24,254 nt of DNA, taken from positions 1-24,254 of IMG/VR virus record IMGVR_UViG_3300025652_000536, one strand, 5' to 3'. This stretch comes from a virus. The first letter of the stretch is position 1, and every line of letters begins with the position of its first letter. Below are positions 13,904 to 19,851 of this stretch, piece after piece. A program made the translations under genes and the position numbers. The notes beneath the pieces are model-generated. The model did no database searches, was not told the DNA's origin, and saw only the letters and a program-made list of their open reading frames with translations.

Positions 13904-14133
13904 TAAGCAAAATCATAGGGCTTTTAAGAGAAGGGAAAAGACCAAAAGAAATCCGGCAAAACTTAAAAGTTCCTATGGCTTTGATTCAGCAAGTCAGGCG
14001 AGAAAACGGATATTTAAAGCCTTACCTCCTTACACTTTGCGTAATATGTGGAGCAAAGAAAAAATCCAATCTATTTTGTGGATTCCATTATTACAGATAC
14101 ACTAAATCAAAAAAATACACTAACCAAAAATAA
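13900..14133 (+). CDS. HTH plus zinc-binding small protein
   Basis: 77 residues from a GTG start overlapping the Gp157 stop (GTGA). Residues about 1-35 (ISKIIGLLREGKRPKEIRQNL, then 'VPMALIQQVRRENG') form a helix-turn-helix of the kind seen in phage DNA-binding proteins. The second half has C47-x-x-C50 and C60-x-x-H63 (CVICG...FCGFH), a likely single zinc site, and a basic tail. Probably a DNA-binding regulator or replication accessory; target unknown. Confidence 0.65.
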   Translation: MISKIIGLLREGKRPKEIRQNLKVPMALIQQVRRENGYLKPYLLTLCVICGAKKKSNLFCGFHYYRYTKSKKYTNQK

Positions 14134-14135
14134 CT

Positions 14136-14348
14136 ATGAAAGCATATTGGGAAGATTTACAAGAAATGGAATTACACGTTTATGTAAACAATCAAGAAAG
14201 ATTAGCCTTTGCCTTTGAAGCAGGTAAGCCATTATTTGAGGCTGATTTAAAGCAGGCTCAAGAGATCCAAATGTGGATTAATCGCAAAGTTTCCGAAATG
14301 GAAGAAACTCAAAGAAATAAATTACCAATCTGGAAAAGAATATTTTAA
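14136..14348 (+). CDS. hypothetical protein (70 aa)
   Basis: Begins 2 nt after the previous stop and ends 2 nt before the next start. The sequence is hydrophilic and helical (FEADLKQAQEIQMWINRKVSEMEE) with a basic aromatic end (KLPIWKRIF). No recognised family. Confidence 0.6.
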   Translation: MKAYWEDLQEMELHVYVNNQERLAFAFEAGKPLFEADLKQAQEIQMWINRKVSEMEETQRNKLPIWKRIF

Positions 14349-14350
14349 TC

Positions 14351-14734
14351 ATGGAAAGAACTAGCCAAAAACGTGCGCAAAACCTCGGACTATCTAAGAA
14401 TAAAAAAATCTTAGCTGAAATTGAAAAGAGTTACCGGAACAGCGAGCCTATCAATGATATTGCATTGAAATTACAGCTAACCCCTAGCCAAGTTAGCAGG
14501 ATTGTTTACAAGGTCTTAAAATGCCCTAAGTCAGGAAGGAACAGCAACCAGGGAAGGCCAAAAAGTAACTGGAAACCTGAGCTAACCGAATATCAGAAAG
14601 ATAGGATTCATCAATTAGCCCTGTTTGATTACACGGCAAGAGAAATATCAGAAGATACGGGAGTCGCTGTCAAGTCAGTAAAATGGACTATTGAAAGCCT
14701 TAATTTGGCTGAGAACTTAGTAGAATTGGATTAA
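14351..14734 (+). CDS. double HTH DNA-binding protein, probable phage regulator
   Basis: 127 residues with two helix-turn-helix units. The first is about 20-50 (KILAEIEKSYRNSEPINDIALKL, then TPSQVSRIVYKVL), and the second about 80-118 (LTEYQKDRIHQLALFDYTAREI, then 'SEDTGVAVKSVKWTIESL'). A basic, Asn/Gly-rich linker joins them. This arrangement resembles sigma-like or antiterminator-like phage regulators. It is the last gene before the structured leader at 14755-14849, so it could act on that element or on the palindromic early operator; both are inferences. Confidence 0.6.
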   Translation: MERTSQKRAQNLGLSKNKKILAEIEKSYRNSEPINDIALKLQLTPSQVSRIVYKVLKCPKSGRNSNQGRPKSNWKPELTEYQKDRIHQLALFDYTAREISEDTGVAVKSVKWTIESLNLAENLVELD

Positions 14735-14741
14735 TAATTCT

Positions 14742-14749
14742 TATATTTG
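14742..14749 (+). promoter_or_regulatory. promoter -7 element for the structured RNA / replication genes
   Basis: TATATTTG matches TAnnTTTG exactly, 8 nt after the stop at 14734. No good TTG stands at 19-21 nt (one is present at 13 nt), so strength is uncertain. Predicted start near 14753. Confidence 0.45.
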
Positions 14750-14754
14750 GATGT

Positions 14755-14849
14755 ATGTAAGTAAGTTTTAGAGGTAGGAGTCTAAGACTTATTTAAAAAG
14801 GTTTACACAACCTTAGCCCGATTAGCTCCTACCCTAGTCGGGCTTTTTT
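14755..14849 (+). ncRNA. structured leader or small RNA with possible attenuator
   Basis: The stretch between the promoter element and the terminator has no open frame and several exact pairings: AGTC/GACT at 14779-14789; AAGGTT/AACCTT at 14798-14814; and GGTAGGAG (14773-14780), which is exactly complementary to CTCCTACC, the eight-base loop of the terminator hairpin (14826-14833). The last pairing would compete with or stack on the terminator. It may be a stand-alone small RNA or a leader that lets transcription into the DUF6291-like gene be controlled. Confidence 0.45.
14815..14849 (+). terminator. strong terminator upstream of the replication gene
   Basis: An 11-bp stem, AGCCCGATTAG (14815-14825) with CTAGTCGGGCT (14834-14844), including one G-T pair, an 8-nt loop, and six T at 14844-14849. 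It lies only 12 nt before the ATG at 14861, so it either ends the upstream operon or works as an attenuator for the genes that follow. Confidence 0.85.
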
Positions 14850-14860
14850 ATTTTACAGCT

Positions 14861-15469
14861 ATGGAAGGAAAAAGATCATTTTTATTGTATTGCGATTTAA
14901 TGGAGATAGTCCATGATCTAACTGATGAAGAGGCTGGACAACTTATCAAAATGGTTGTTGATTATGTCAATGATAAAAATCCAATAACAGAAAATAGAAT
15001 TTTATCTCTTGCATTTAGGCCCATAAAAAACTCTTTGAAGTCAGATTTAAAGAAATGGGAAAGCATAAAGGAAAAAAGAGCTGAAACAGGAAGGTTAGGA
15101 GGCCTAGCAAAAGCTAGCAAAAGTAAGCAAGTGCTACCAAATGCTAAGCAAAACCTAGCAAATCTACCTGTAAGTGTTAGTGTAAGTGAGAATGTAAGTG
15201 ATATTATAGAAAACCATAATGAAATTTTTAGAAAGCTATGGAATAGTGATGGATGGATTGAACCCCTTTGCATTAAATGGAAATGCGAAAAGAAAGACTT
15301 TCTCAATCACTTGAATGGATTTAGAATAGACTGCATCTCAAAGGATGAAATCAAGGAATCTGAAAAGGATGCTAAAAGTCATTTTGTTAATTGGGTCAAT
15401 AAAGGGAATCTAGTACCAGTAGAAGAAAAAAAATATACCAAATCAGAAATAGAAAATAATTGGTGGTAA
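14861..15469 (+). CDS. DUF6291-like phage replication protein
   Basis: 202 residues. The N-terminal ~95 residues (KRSFLLYCDLMEIVHDLTDEEAGQLIKMVVDY, then 'AFRPIKNSLKSDLKKWESIKEKR') are the DUF6291 pattern found next to helicase genes in Bacteroidetes phages, and 'RAETGRLGGLAKASK' is the usual follow-on. Residues about 110-140 are a low-complexity linker (NAKQNLANLPVSVSVSENVSD). The C-terminal part (FRKLWNSDGWIEPLCIKWK, DFLNHLNGFRIDC) is a small helical domain with aromatic residues. It probably initiates replication or loads the next-gene ATPase; the linker-coding DNA holds iteron-like repeats. It ends with a TAATG junction to the next gene. Confidence 0.7.
   Translation: MEGKRSFLLYCDLMEIVHDLTDEEAGQLIKMVVDYVNDKNPITENRILSLAFRPIKNSLKSDLKKWESIKEKRAETGRLGGLAKASKSKQVLPNAKQNLANLPVSVSVSENVSDIIENHNEIFRKLWNSDGWIEPLCIKWKCEKKDFLNHLNGFRIDCISKDEIKESEKDAKSHFVNWVNKGNLVPVEEKKYTKSEIENNWW
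15104..15200 (+). repeat. iteron-like repeats within the replication gene (candidate origin)
   Basis: Two tandem families. CTAGCAA or close variants begin at 15104, 15114, 15124, 15134, 15144 and 15155, close to one helical turn apart. GTAAGTG occurs exactly at 15170, 15182 and 15194, 12 bp apart. They encode the low-complexity linker, and both the helical phasing and position inside an initiator-like gene resemble lambda-type origins. Confidence 0.5.
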
Positions 15470-15783
15470 TGAAATTAAAAGAAATAAAAAAAGTCAATAG
15501 GGCATCTGATGACATTTGGAAGCTATTGAGGATGTCAGTTAATACTAAAAATTGGGCCTTACTTGAAAAGAATCTTAATAGGCTGCATTCCCTACAAGGA
15601 TATTATTGTGAACTGCTCACAAATCAATCCTCACTAATAAGGGTTTTAGAATCGGATAATAAATATCTAAGTCAAAGGGAAAGCGAACTAGAAAACGAAA
15701 ATATTATTCTTATTTGTAAAGATAAGGGATATGAATACCAAACTTTAAAAGACAGGCTAGATGAGCTATTCAAAGAAGGATAA
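15469..15783 (+). CDS. coiled-coil hypothetical protein (104 aa)
   Basis: The ATG at 15469 shares a base with the preceding stop (TAATG) and is preferred over the in-frame TTG at 15460. After a basic N-terminus (MKLKEIKKVNRA) the protein is helical throughout, with a likely coiled coil in the second half (SDNKYLSQRESELENENIIL). It overlaps the ATPase gene by 23 nt. Possibly an accessory or loader protein for that ATPase, judged by position only. Confidence 0.6.
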   Translation: MKLKEIKKVNRASDDIWKLLRMSVNTKNWALLEKNLNRLHSLQGYYCELLTNQSSLIRVLESDNKYLSQRESELENENIILICKDKGYEYQTLKDRLDELFKEG

Positions 15784-16840
15784 AAAAGATTTTGACCTAG
15801 ATTTTTGTGAGTCATCAATCAAAACTTTTGCAGGCCAAAGAGACTCAATGTTAAAAGCCTTTAGGAAGGGCAAAGAACCTGGATCAAAGACCTATGTAAG
15901 GGATTTAGACTCAGTAGAGATAAAAGGATTCAAAAATAAACTATGGTCTTGGAGAATGGGAGAATTTAACCTTTGGACTGGGTACAATAATGAAGGGAAA
16001 AGCCAATTCCTGATTTTCCTTTGTGTTTTAAAAGCTATTAAAGAAGGATGGAAGTTTGCGTTTTTTAGTCCTGAAAACTATCCACCTGATGAATTTTTTG
16101 ATGACATTATCCATACGATAACTGGAAAAAGCACAGATAAGAATTATAAAAACTTTGACTTGAGTGAAAAAGAATATTTGGATGCTTTTGATTTAGTTAA
16201 AGATAATTTCTTTTTTGTTTACCCTGAAAAAGACGGTCATCCAGATTTTAGAGTAGAACAAATTGAAGCTGTATTTGAGTATTTGGTATGGGAAAAAGGC
16301 GTTAAGGCTGTGATAATTGATCCATATATTAAGATTAGGCATGAAATGATGCCTGGAGAGCCTGAGCATTTGTATGCATCCCGTTTTATGATGGATAGGA
16401 TAAATTTTACTCGAAAAAATAATGTAAGCTATCATCTAGTAATGCACCAAACCACGCCAAGAAAAGAAAAAGATGGGAACTATCCTCCACCAAGCCTTTA
16501 CCAGATCAAAGGAGGTGGAACCTTTGCAGACAGTACCGATAATGTGATTTCAGTATGGAGGCCAATTAGAGGAACTGACCCTAGTGATACAACCGTAATT
16601 ATCAAGTCTGATAAGATCAAGAAACAAAAGCTAGTTGGAATCCCCCATGAGGTAGAAATAGACTTTAACAGAAAGAAAAACCGATATACTGGAAAAGATG
16701 GATTCGATTACTTTGATGGAGCAACCCAAAAGCAGGAAGAAAAACCGACTGAAAAAGTGTACCGACCTGATAAATTTGAAAACAATGGATCATCTGATTT
16801 TGACTTTCCGAATAGAGAAGAAAATAAATTACCCTTTTGA
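15761..16840 (+). CDS. RecA/DnaB-like replicative ATPase
   Basis: 359 residues. Walker A at 74-81 (GYNNEGKS, in 'FNLWTGYNNEGKSQFLIF'), Walker B at 184-188 (VIIDP in 'VKAVIIDPYIKI'), 'FAFFSPENYPPDEF' (the H1a-like glutamate segment of DnaB-type helicases), 'HLVMHQTTP' (H3-like), and 'IKGGGTFADSTDNVISVWR' (H4-like with the conserved A-D and R). These mark a hexameric RecA-fold helicase core as in DnaB or the C-terminal half of Twinkle/gp4, without a recognisable primase part: the N-terminal 60 residues are too short. The last ~50 residues are a charged, probably disordered tail. It likely drives the phage fork together with the DUF6291-like protein. Confidence 0.85.
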   Translation: MSYSKKDKKDFDLDFCESSIKTFAGQRDSMLKAFRKGKEPGSKTYVRDLDSVEIKGFKNKLWSWRMGEFNLWTGYNNEGKSQFLIFLCVLKAIKEGWKFAFFSPENYPPDEFFDDIIHTITGKSTDKNYKNFDLSEKEYLDAFDLVKDNFFFVYPEKDGHPDFRVEQIEAVFEYLVWEKGVKAVIIDPYIKIRHEMMPGEPEHLYASRFMMDRINFTRKNNVSYHLVMHQTTPRKEKDGNYPPPSLYQIKGGGTFADSTDNVISVWRPIRGTDPSDTTVIIKSDKIKKQKLVGIPHEVEIDFNRKKNRYTGKDGFDYFDGATQKQEEKPTEKVYRPDKFENNGSSDFDFPNREENKLPF

Positions 16841-16841
16841 G

Positions 16842-16873
16842 TTGTTTTAATTCAAAAAAAAGTATTACATTTA
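16842..16873 (+). promoter_or_regulatory. promoter of the PP-loop/EctC-like/ParB cassette
   Basis: TTG at 16842-16844, 21 nt, then TACATTTA at 16866-16873, one mismatch from TAnnTTTG. It starts just after the ATPase stop and is followed by ACACTTAACCAAAT and the ATG at 16895. This indicates that the cassette can be transcribed on its own. Confidence 0.6.
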
Positions 16874-16894
16874 TACACTTAACCAAATAAAAAC

Positions 16895-18205
16895 ATGGAA
16901 AGAATATATTTTGAAAACAAAAGCACTTATGATGCTGCAAACGAAAGAATAGAGTTTATTTTTGAAAATTTCGATAAGATTTATCTTAGTTTTTCAGGAG
17001 GTAAAGACTCTGGTGTAATGCTAAATCTTGTTATTGATTACATGAAAAAAAACAAAATCAAGGATAAAATAGGTGTTATGATTATGGACAATGAAGCCAA
17101 TTATAAGCTATCAACAAAGTTTATGCTTGAAATATTGGATGAAAATAGAGAATACTTGGATATTTTTTGGTGTTGTTTGCCAATAACTTTACCATGTACC
17201 GTTTCAAGCTACATGACCGAATGGCAATGCTTTGGGAATAGAGATAGATCTAAATGGATTAATGAGGTTCCTGACAGAGATTATGTTGTAACATGGGAAA
17301 ATAGGATTGAAAAGTATAAGATGGACTTTTTTGAAGAGGATATGAATTATGATGAATTTTGGAATAAGTTCGGAGATTGGTATGGTCAGGGTAAAAGAAC
17401 TGCTTGTTTGATTGGAATTAGAACGGCTGAATCTTTAAATAGATTTAGGGCTATAATGAATGAAAGAAAGCAGACTTTAAAAGGGCAAATGTGGACTAAG
17501 AAAAACACAAAGTATGTTTATAATTGCTATCCGATTTACGATATGACTACTGATGACGTCTGGGTAGCAAACGCAAAGTTTGGATGGAAATACAACGAGC
17601 TTTATGATTTATTTTACATGGCAGGTGTTTCGGTTTATAAAATGAGGGTTGCCTCTCCTTTCATGTCAGAATCTAAATCCTCGCTAAATATGTATAGAGT
17701 TATTGACCCAGATATATGGGTTAAGCTTTGTGGTCGTGTTCAGGGAGCTAATTTTGTGGCTACTTATGGAAAACAATTAAATTACCACAGCTTCAAATTA
17801 CCTCAAGGTCATACATGGAAATCTTTTACCAAATTTCTTTTAGATACATTACCTGATGAAGTTTCCGAAAATTTTAAGATGCGTTTTGCTCAATCTCTTA
17901 GATATTGGTCAAGAGTAGGGCGCGGAGTCTCAGACGAATTAATTGAAGACCTTAAAAAAAACAATATTGACTTTATTATTGGCGAAAAAACAAAGCATGG
18001 AAACAAAGATAAATATTGTGTACGTATGCTACCTCCAGATCATTTAGATATGTTAAGAACCCATAACAGCACAATAACATCTTGGAAAAGATTTGCAATG
18101 ACTATCCTTAAAAACGATCACACTTGCAAGTATATGGGATTAGCCCCGACTCAAGAGCAAGCAAAAAGACAAAGAGAAATAATGGAAAAGTATAAGAACA
18201 TTTAA
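16895..18205 (+). CDS. ibrA-like: IbrA/YbdN-like PP-loop protein (PAPS reductase family, DUF3440)
   Basis: 436 residues, matching the usual length of the IbrA/YbdN group. SGGKDS at 34-39 is the PP-loop; 'LIGIRTAESLNRFRAI' (172-187) is the conserved 'G-I-R-x-x-E-S' adenylate-binding stretch; 'CYPIYDMTTDDVW' (211-223) is another family landmark. The C-terminal DUF3440 part ends with 'SWKRFAMTILKNDHTCKYMG' (396-415). There are Cys at 93, 94, 101, 112, 171 and 211, but no clear C-x-x-C pair for a cluster. In E. coli the relatives act with ParB-like partners (IbrB/YbdM) as prophage-linked regulators; the chemistry is unknown. It is followed 10 nt later by the EctC-like gene. Confidence 0.88.
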   Translation: MERIYFENKSTYDAANERIEFIFENFDKIYLSFSGGKDSGVMLNLVIDYMKKNKIKDKIGVMIMDNEANYKLSTKFMLEILDENREYLDIFWCCLPITLPCTVSSYMTEWQCFGNRDRSKWINEVPDRDYVVTWENRIEKYKMDFFEEDMNYDEFWNKFGDWYGQGKRTACLIGIRTAESLNRFRAIMNERKQTLKGQMWTKKNTKYVYNCYPIYDMTTDDVWVANAKFGWKYNELYDLFYMAGVSVYKMRVASPFMSESKSSLNMYRVIDPDIWVKLCGRVQGANFVATYGKQLNYHSFKLPQGHTWKSFTKFLLDTLPDEVSENFKMRFAQSLRYWSRVGRGVSDELIEDLKKNNIDFIIGEKTKHGNKDKYCVRMLPPDHLDMLRTHNSTITSWKRFAMTILKNDHTCKYMGLAPTQEQAKRQREIMEKYKNI

Positions 18206-18215
18206 CCAAAAACTT

Positions 18216-18590
18216 ATGAAAATTATAAGAGGAAATGAATTAGAAGGAACAAATCGAGACGTTTTATTTACAGGAGGTAACTCACTAAGAATGTTAGTTC
18301 GAGATGATAATATGGGTTTTGGAGTTTGTAAAACTCATGTAAGAAAAGGTGGCCCATATCATTGGCATTATAAAAACCATTTAGAGTCTTGCTACTGCAT
18401 TAAAGGACATGGGTACTTGACTAACTTAGAAACAGGTTTAAAAATACTTATAAGCCCTGACACAATGTATGTTCTAGATAAGAATGATGATCACACATTT
18501 GAGGCTTTAACAGACGTAATTTTAATATCAATTTTCAATCCTCCATTGGTAGGGAATGAATCACACGATAAAAACGGAAACTATAAATAA
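18216..18590 (+). CDS. ectC-like: ectoine synthase-like cupin (EctC family)
   Basis: 124 residues, against about 130 in true ectoine synthases. The correspondence is end to end: 'MGFGVCKTHVRKGGPYHWHYKNHLESCYCIKGHGYL' covers the core (written as 33-68), followed by 'LETGLKILISPDTMYVLDKNDDH' and 'FNPPLVGNESHDKNGNYK', all standing where the EctC family has its signatures. From what I recall of the Paenibacillus lautus enzyme, the iron ligands are Glu57, Tyr85 and His93; here E57, Y85 and H93 are present at the same numbers. Y52 and F107 are also kept. Some recalled substrate-pocket positions differ: G21 (Trp), C38 (Asn) and S105 (Cys), while R25 and T40 remain. EctC closes the ectoine ring from N-acetyl-diaminobutyrate; here ectA and ectB are absent, so the substrate may be different. 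Confidence 0.85.
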   Translation: MKIIRGNELEGTNRDVLFTGGNSLRMLVRDDNMGFGVCKTHVRKGGPYHWHYKNHLESCYCIKGHGYLTNLETGLKILISPDTMYVLDKNDDHTFEALTDVILISIFNPPLVGNESHDKNGNYK

Positions 18591-18597
18591 AAAAGAA

Positions 18598-19119
18598 ATG
18601 GAAAATTTTAAATCACCAGTTTACAATGTAATAGGCGTACCATTAGAAATGATTCACGCCAATGAGTACAATCCAAACAGAGTAGCTCCACCTGAAATGG
18701 CTTTGCTTGAAACTTCGATTTGGGAAGATGGATATACTCAGCCTGTAGTTTGTTTTTACGATAAGGAAAAAAACAAATACATAGTAGTTGATGGGTTTCA
18801 CAGGTATAGCATTCTTAAAAATTCACAACGAATATTTGAACGTGAAAAAGGGATTCTGCCAATAGTTGTAATAGACAAAGAAATTGGAGATCGGATGGCT
18901 TCTACTATTAGACACAATAGAGCAAGAGGAACCCACAATATTGAACTAATGTCAAGTATTGTTTCAGAACTTATTGAAATGGGAAAAGGTGATGCATGGA
19001 TTTGTAAGCATATTGGAATGTCTTCAGACGAGCTTTTAAGACTTAAGCAAATAACAGGTCTTGCTAGTTTATTTCTTAATAAGTCATTTGCTCAGGCATG
19101 GGAGCCAGTAGAGGAATAA
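18598..19119 (+). CDS. ibrB-like: IbrB/YbdM-like ParB/sulfiredoxin-fold protein
   Basis: 173 residues from the ATG at 18598, which follows AAAAGAA and lies 7 nt after the EctC-like stop; an in-frame ATG at 18556 would overlap that gene. The ParB/Srx fold is marked by 'VIGVPLEMIHANEYNPNRV' (11-29), 'YTQPVVCFYD' (46-55), 'YIVVDGFHRYSIL' (61-73, the D-G-x-H-R motif), and 'ASTIRHNRARGTH' (101-113). Residues about 115-155 form a helical HTH-like part (WICKHIGMSSDELLRLKQI). Relatives pair with IbrA-type proteins. The fold can bind nucleotides and has ATPase or nuclease activity in some members; which applies is unknown. Confidence 0.88.
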   Translation: MENFKSPVYNVIGVPLEMIHANEYNPNRVAPPEMALLETSIWEDGYTQPVVCFYDKEKNKYIVVDGFHRYSILKNSQRIFEREKGILPIVVIDKEIGDRMASTIRHNRARGTHNIELMSSIVSELIEMGKGDAWICKHIGMSSDELLRLKQITGLASLFLNKSFAQAWEPVEE

Positions 19120-19658
19120 AACAAATATACCACCCATACTCTAAATGGGAGTGTGGTAAAAATGGAATGTGGGAGGATGTTTTAGGAGTTAAATCAGAGA
19201 AATTAATTGATTTAGCTACTAGATTTACATCTAACCACGTTCTGTATGGAGAAGCAATGAGAAAAGTTATTTACACTTGGAAATATTCTTGTGAAAACTT
19301 TTTGACAGATAAGAACATAAATAGAAAAGCTTGGTTAGGTCATGCAGCTTGCAGTTTAGAGCATAATTTACCAGAGAATATTGTTCGTATTGCATGGAAA
19401 AAATTAACAGAAGATGAAAGGTCAAAAGCAAATTTACAAGCTGAAAAGTATATCAAAGAATGGGAGCAAAATTATTTATATAAGTTAAATACTACTCAAT
19501 TAGATTTATTTGATGAAAACAAAAATAAAGAAATATCTAAAAAGCTGGGAAAGAAAGTGTTATTCAAAAGGAATTCCAGACGAATTACCATCTTTCGTGG
19601 AAAGAAAAACAAACCAACCTTCATACAAGAAGGTAGTTATGACAATACTAAAAAATGA
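19098..19658 (+). CDS. phage protein associated with PP-loop/ParB cassettes, putative clamp-binding motif
   Basis: 186 residues; the ATG overlaps the ParB-like stop by 22 nt and no later good start precedes the conserved part. The core 'YHPYSKWECGKNGMWEDV', 'YGEAMRKVIYTWKYSCENFLTDKNINRKAWLGHAACSLEH' (in order) and 'LTEDERSKANLQAEKYIKEWEQ' resembles an unnamed phage family I recall beside PAPS-reductase/ParB genes. It then has 'TTQLDLFDE' at about 136-144; QLDLF fits the bacterial sliding-clamp-binding consensus QL(S/D)LF. The last ~40 residues are basic and low in family character, and the other frame over the same DNA encodes the conserved start of the next gene, so this tail may be unimportant or the result of a frameshift. 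Confidence 0.65.
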   Translation: MGASRGIKQIYHPYSKWECGKNGMWEDVLGVKSEKLIDLATRFTSNHVLYGEAMRKVIYTWKYSCENFLTDKNINRKAWLGHAACSLEHNLPENIVRIAWKKLTEDERSKANLQAEKYIKEWEQNYLYKLNTTQLDLFDENKNKEISKKLGKKVLFKRNSRRITIFRGKKNKPTFIQEGSYDNTKK

Positions 19659-19776
19659 TTATGCTTTAAAAACATTGGGAAAAAATCCTCCTAAAAGTCA
19701 AATTTATCATGATATTAAAAGAGCTGAACTTATTAAAAATGGAAAAATTAAAGTCATTCAAAAAAGACTGTTTTAG
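19513..19776 (+). CDS. stand-alone DUF3440 C-terminal-like protein (87 aa)
   Basis: ATG at 19513 (an in-frame TTG directly precedes it). 'YLKSWERKCYSKGIPDELPSF' (about 9-29) followed by 'PSYKKVVMTILKNDYALKTLG' matches the C-terminal part of DUF3440 proteins and is directly comparable with 'SWKRFAMTILKNDHTCKYMG' in the IbrA-like protein of this same cassette. Short stand-alone versions are known to me from phages. It overlaps the previous gene by 146 nt in the +1 frame, unusually long. Either it is separately translated, or a frameshift joins it to that gene. Confidence 0.65.
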   Translation: MKTKIKKYLKSWERKCYSKGIPDELPSFVERKTNQPSYKKVVMTILKNDYALKTLGKNPPKSQIYHDIKRAELIKNGKIKVIQKRLF

Positions 19777-19851
19777 ACTAAAAAAATATACAATAAAAAA
19801 TTATTTAATTTTTGGGCTAATTATTTCAAAATCAAAAACACTAATCTAACC

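Noticed and set aside
15104-15200. Short regularly spaced repeats that could suggest a CRISPR array.
   Set aside because: Units are 7-10 bp with no spacers of CRISPR length and lie in a coding frame; no cas genes are present.
14962-15306. A 114-codon minus frame opposite the DUF6291-like gene.
   Set aside because: It lies wholly antisense to a recognised gene in the plus early operon and its sequence looks like a shadow (Phe/Ser/Leu-rich).
16193-16940. Minus frames of 80 and 91 codons opposite the ATPase gene and cassette start.
   Set aside because: Both are antisense shadows; the second would also run over a promoter region and has no start signal.
18216-18590. Calling a complete ectoine biosynthesis pathway.
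   Set aside because: No ectA or ectB is present in the window, and recalled pocket residues differ from true EctC.
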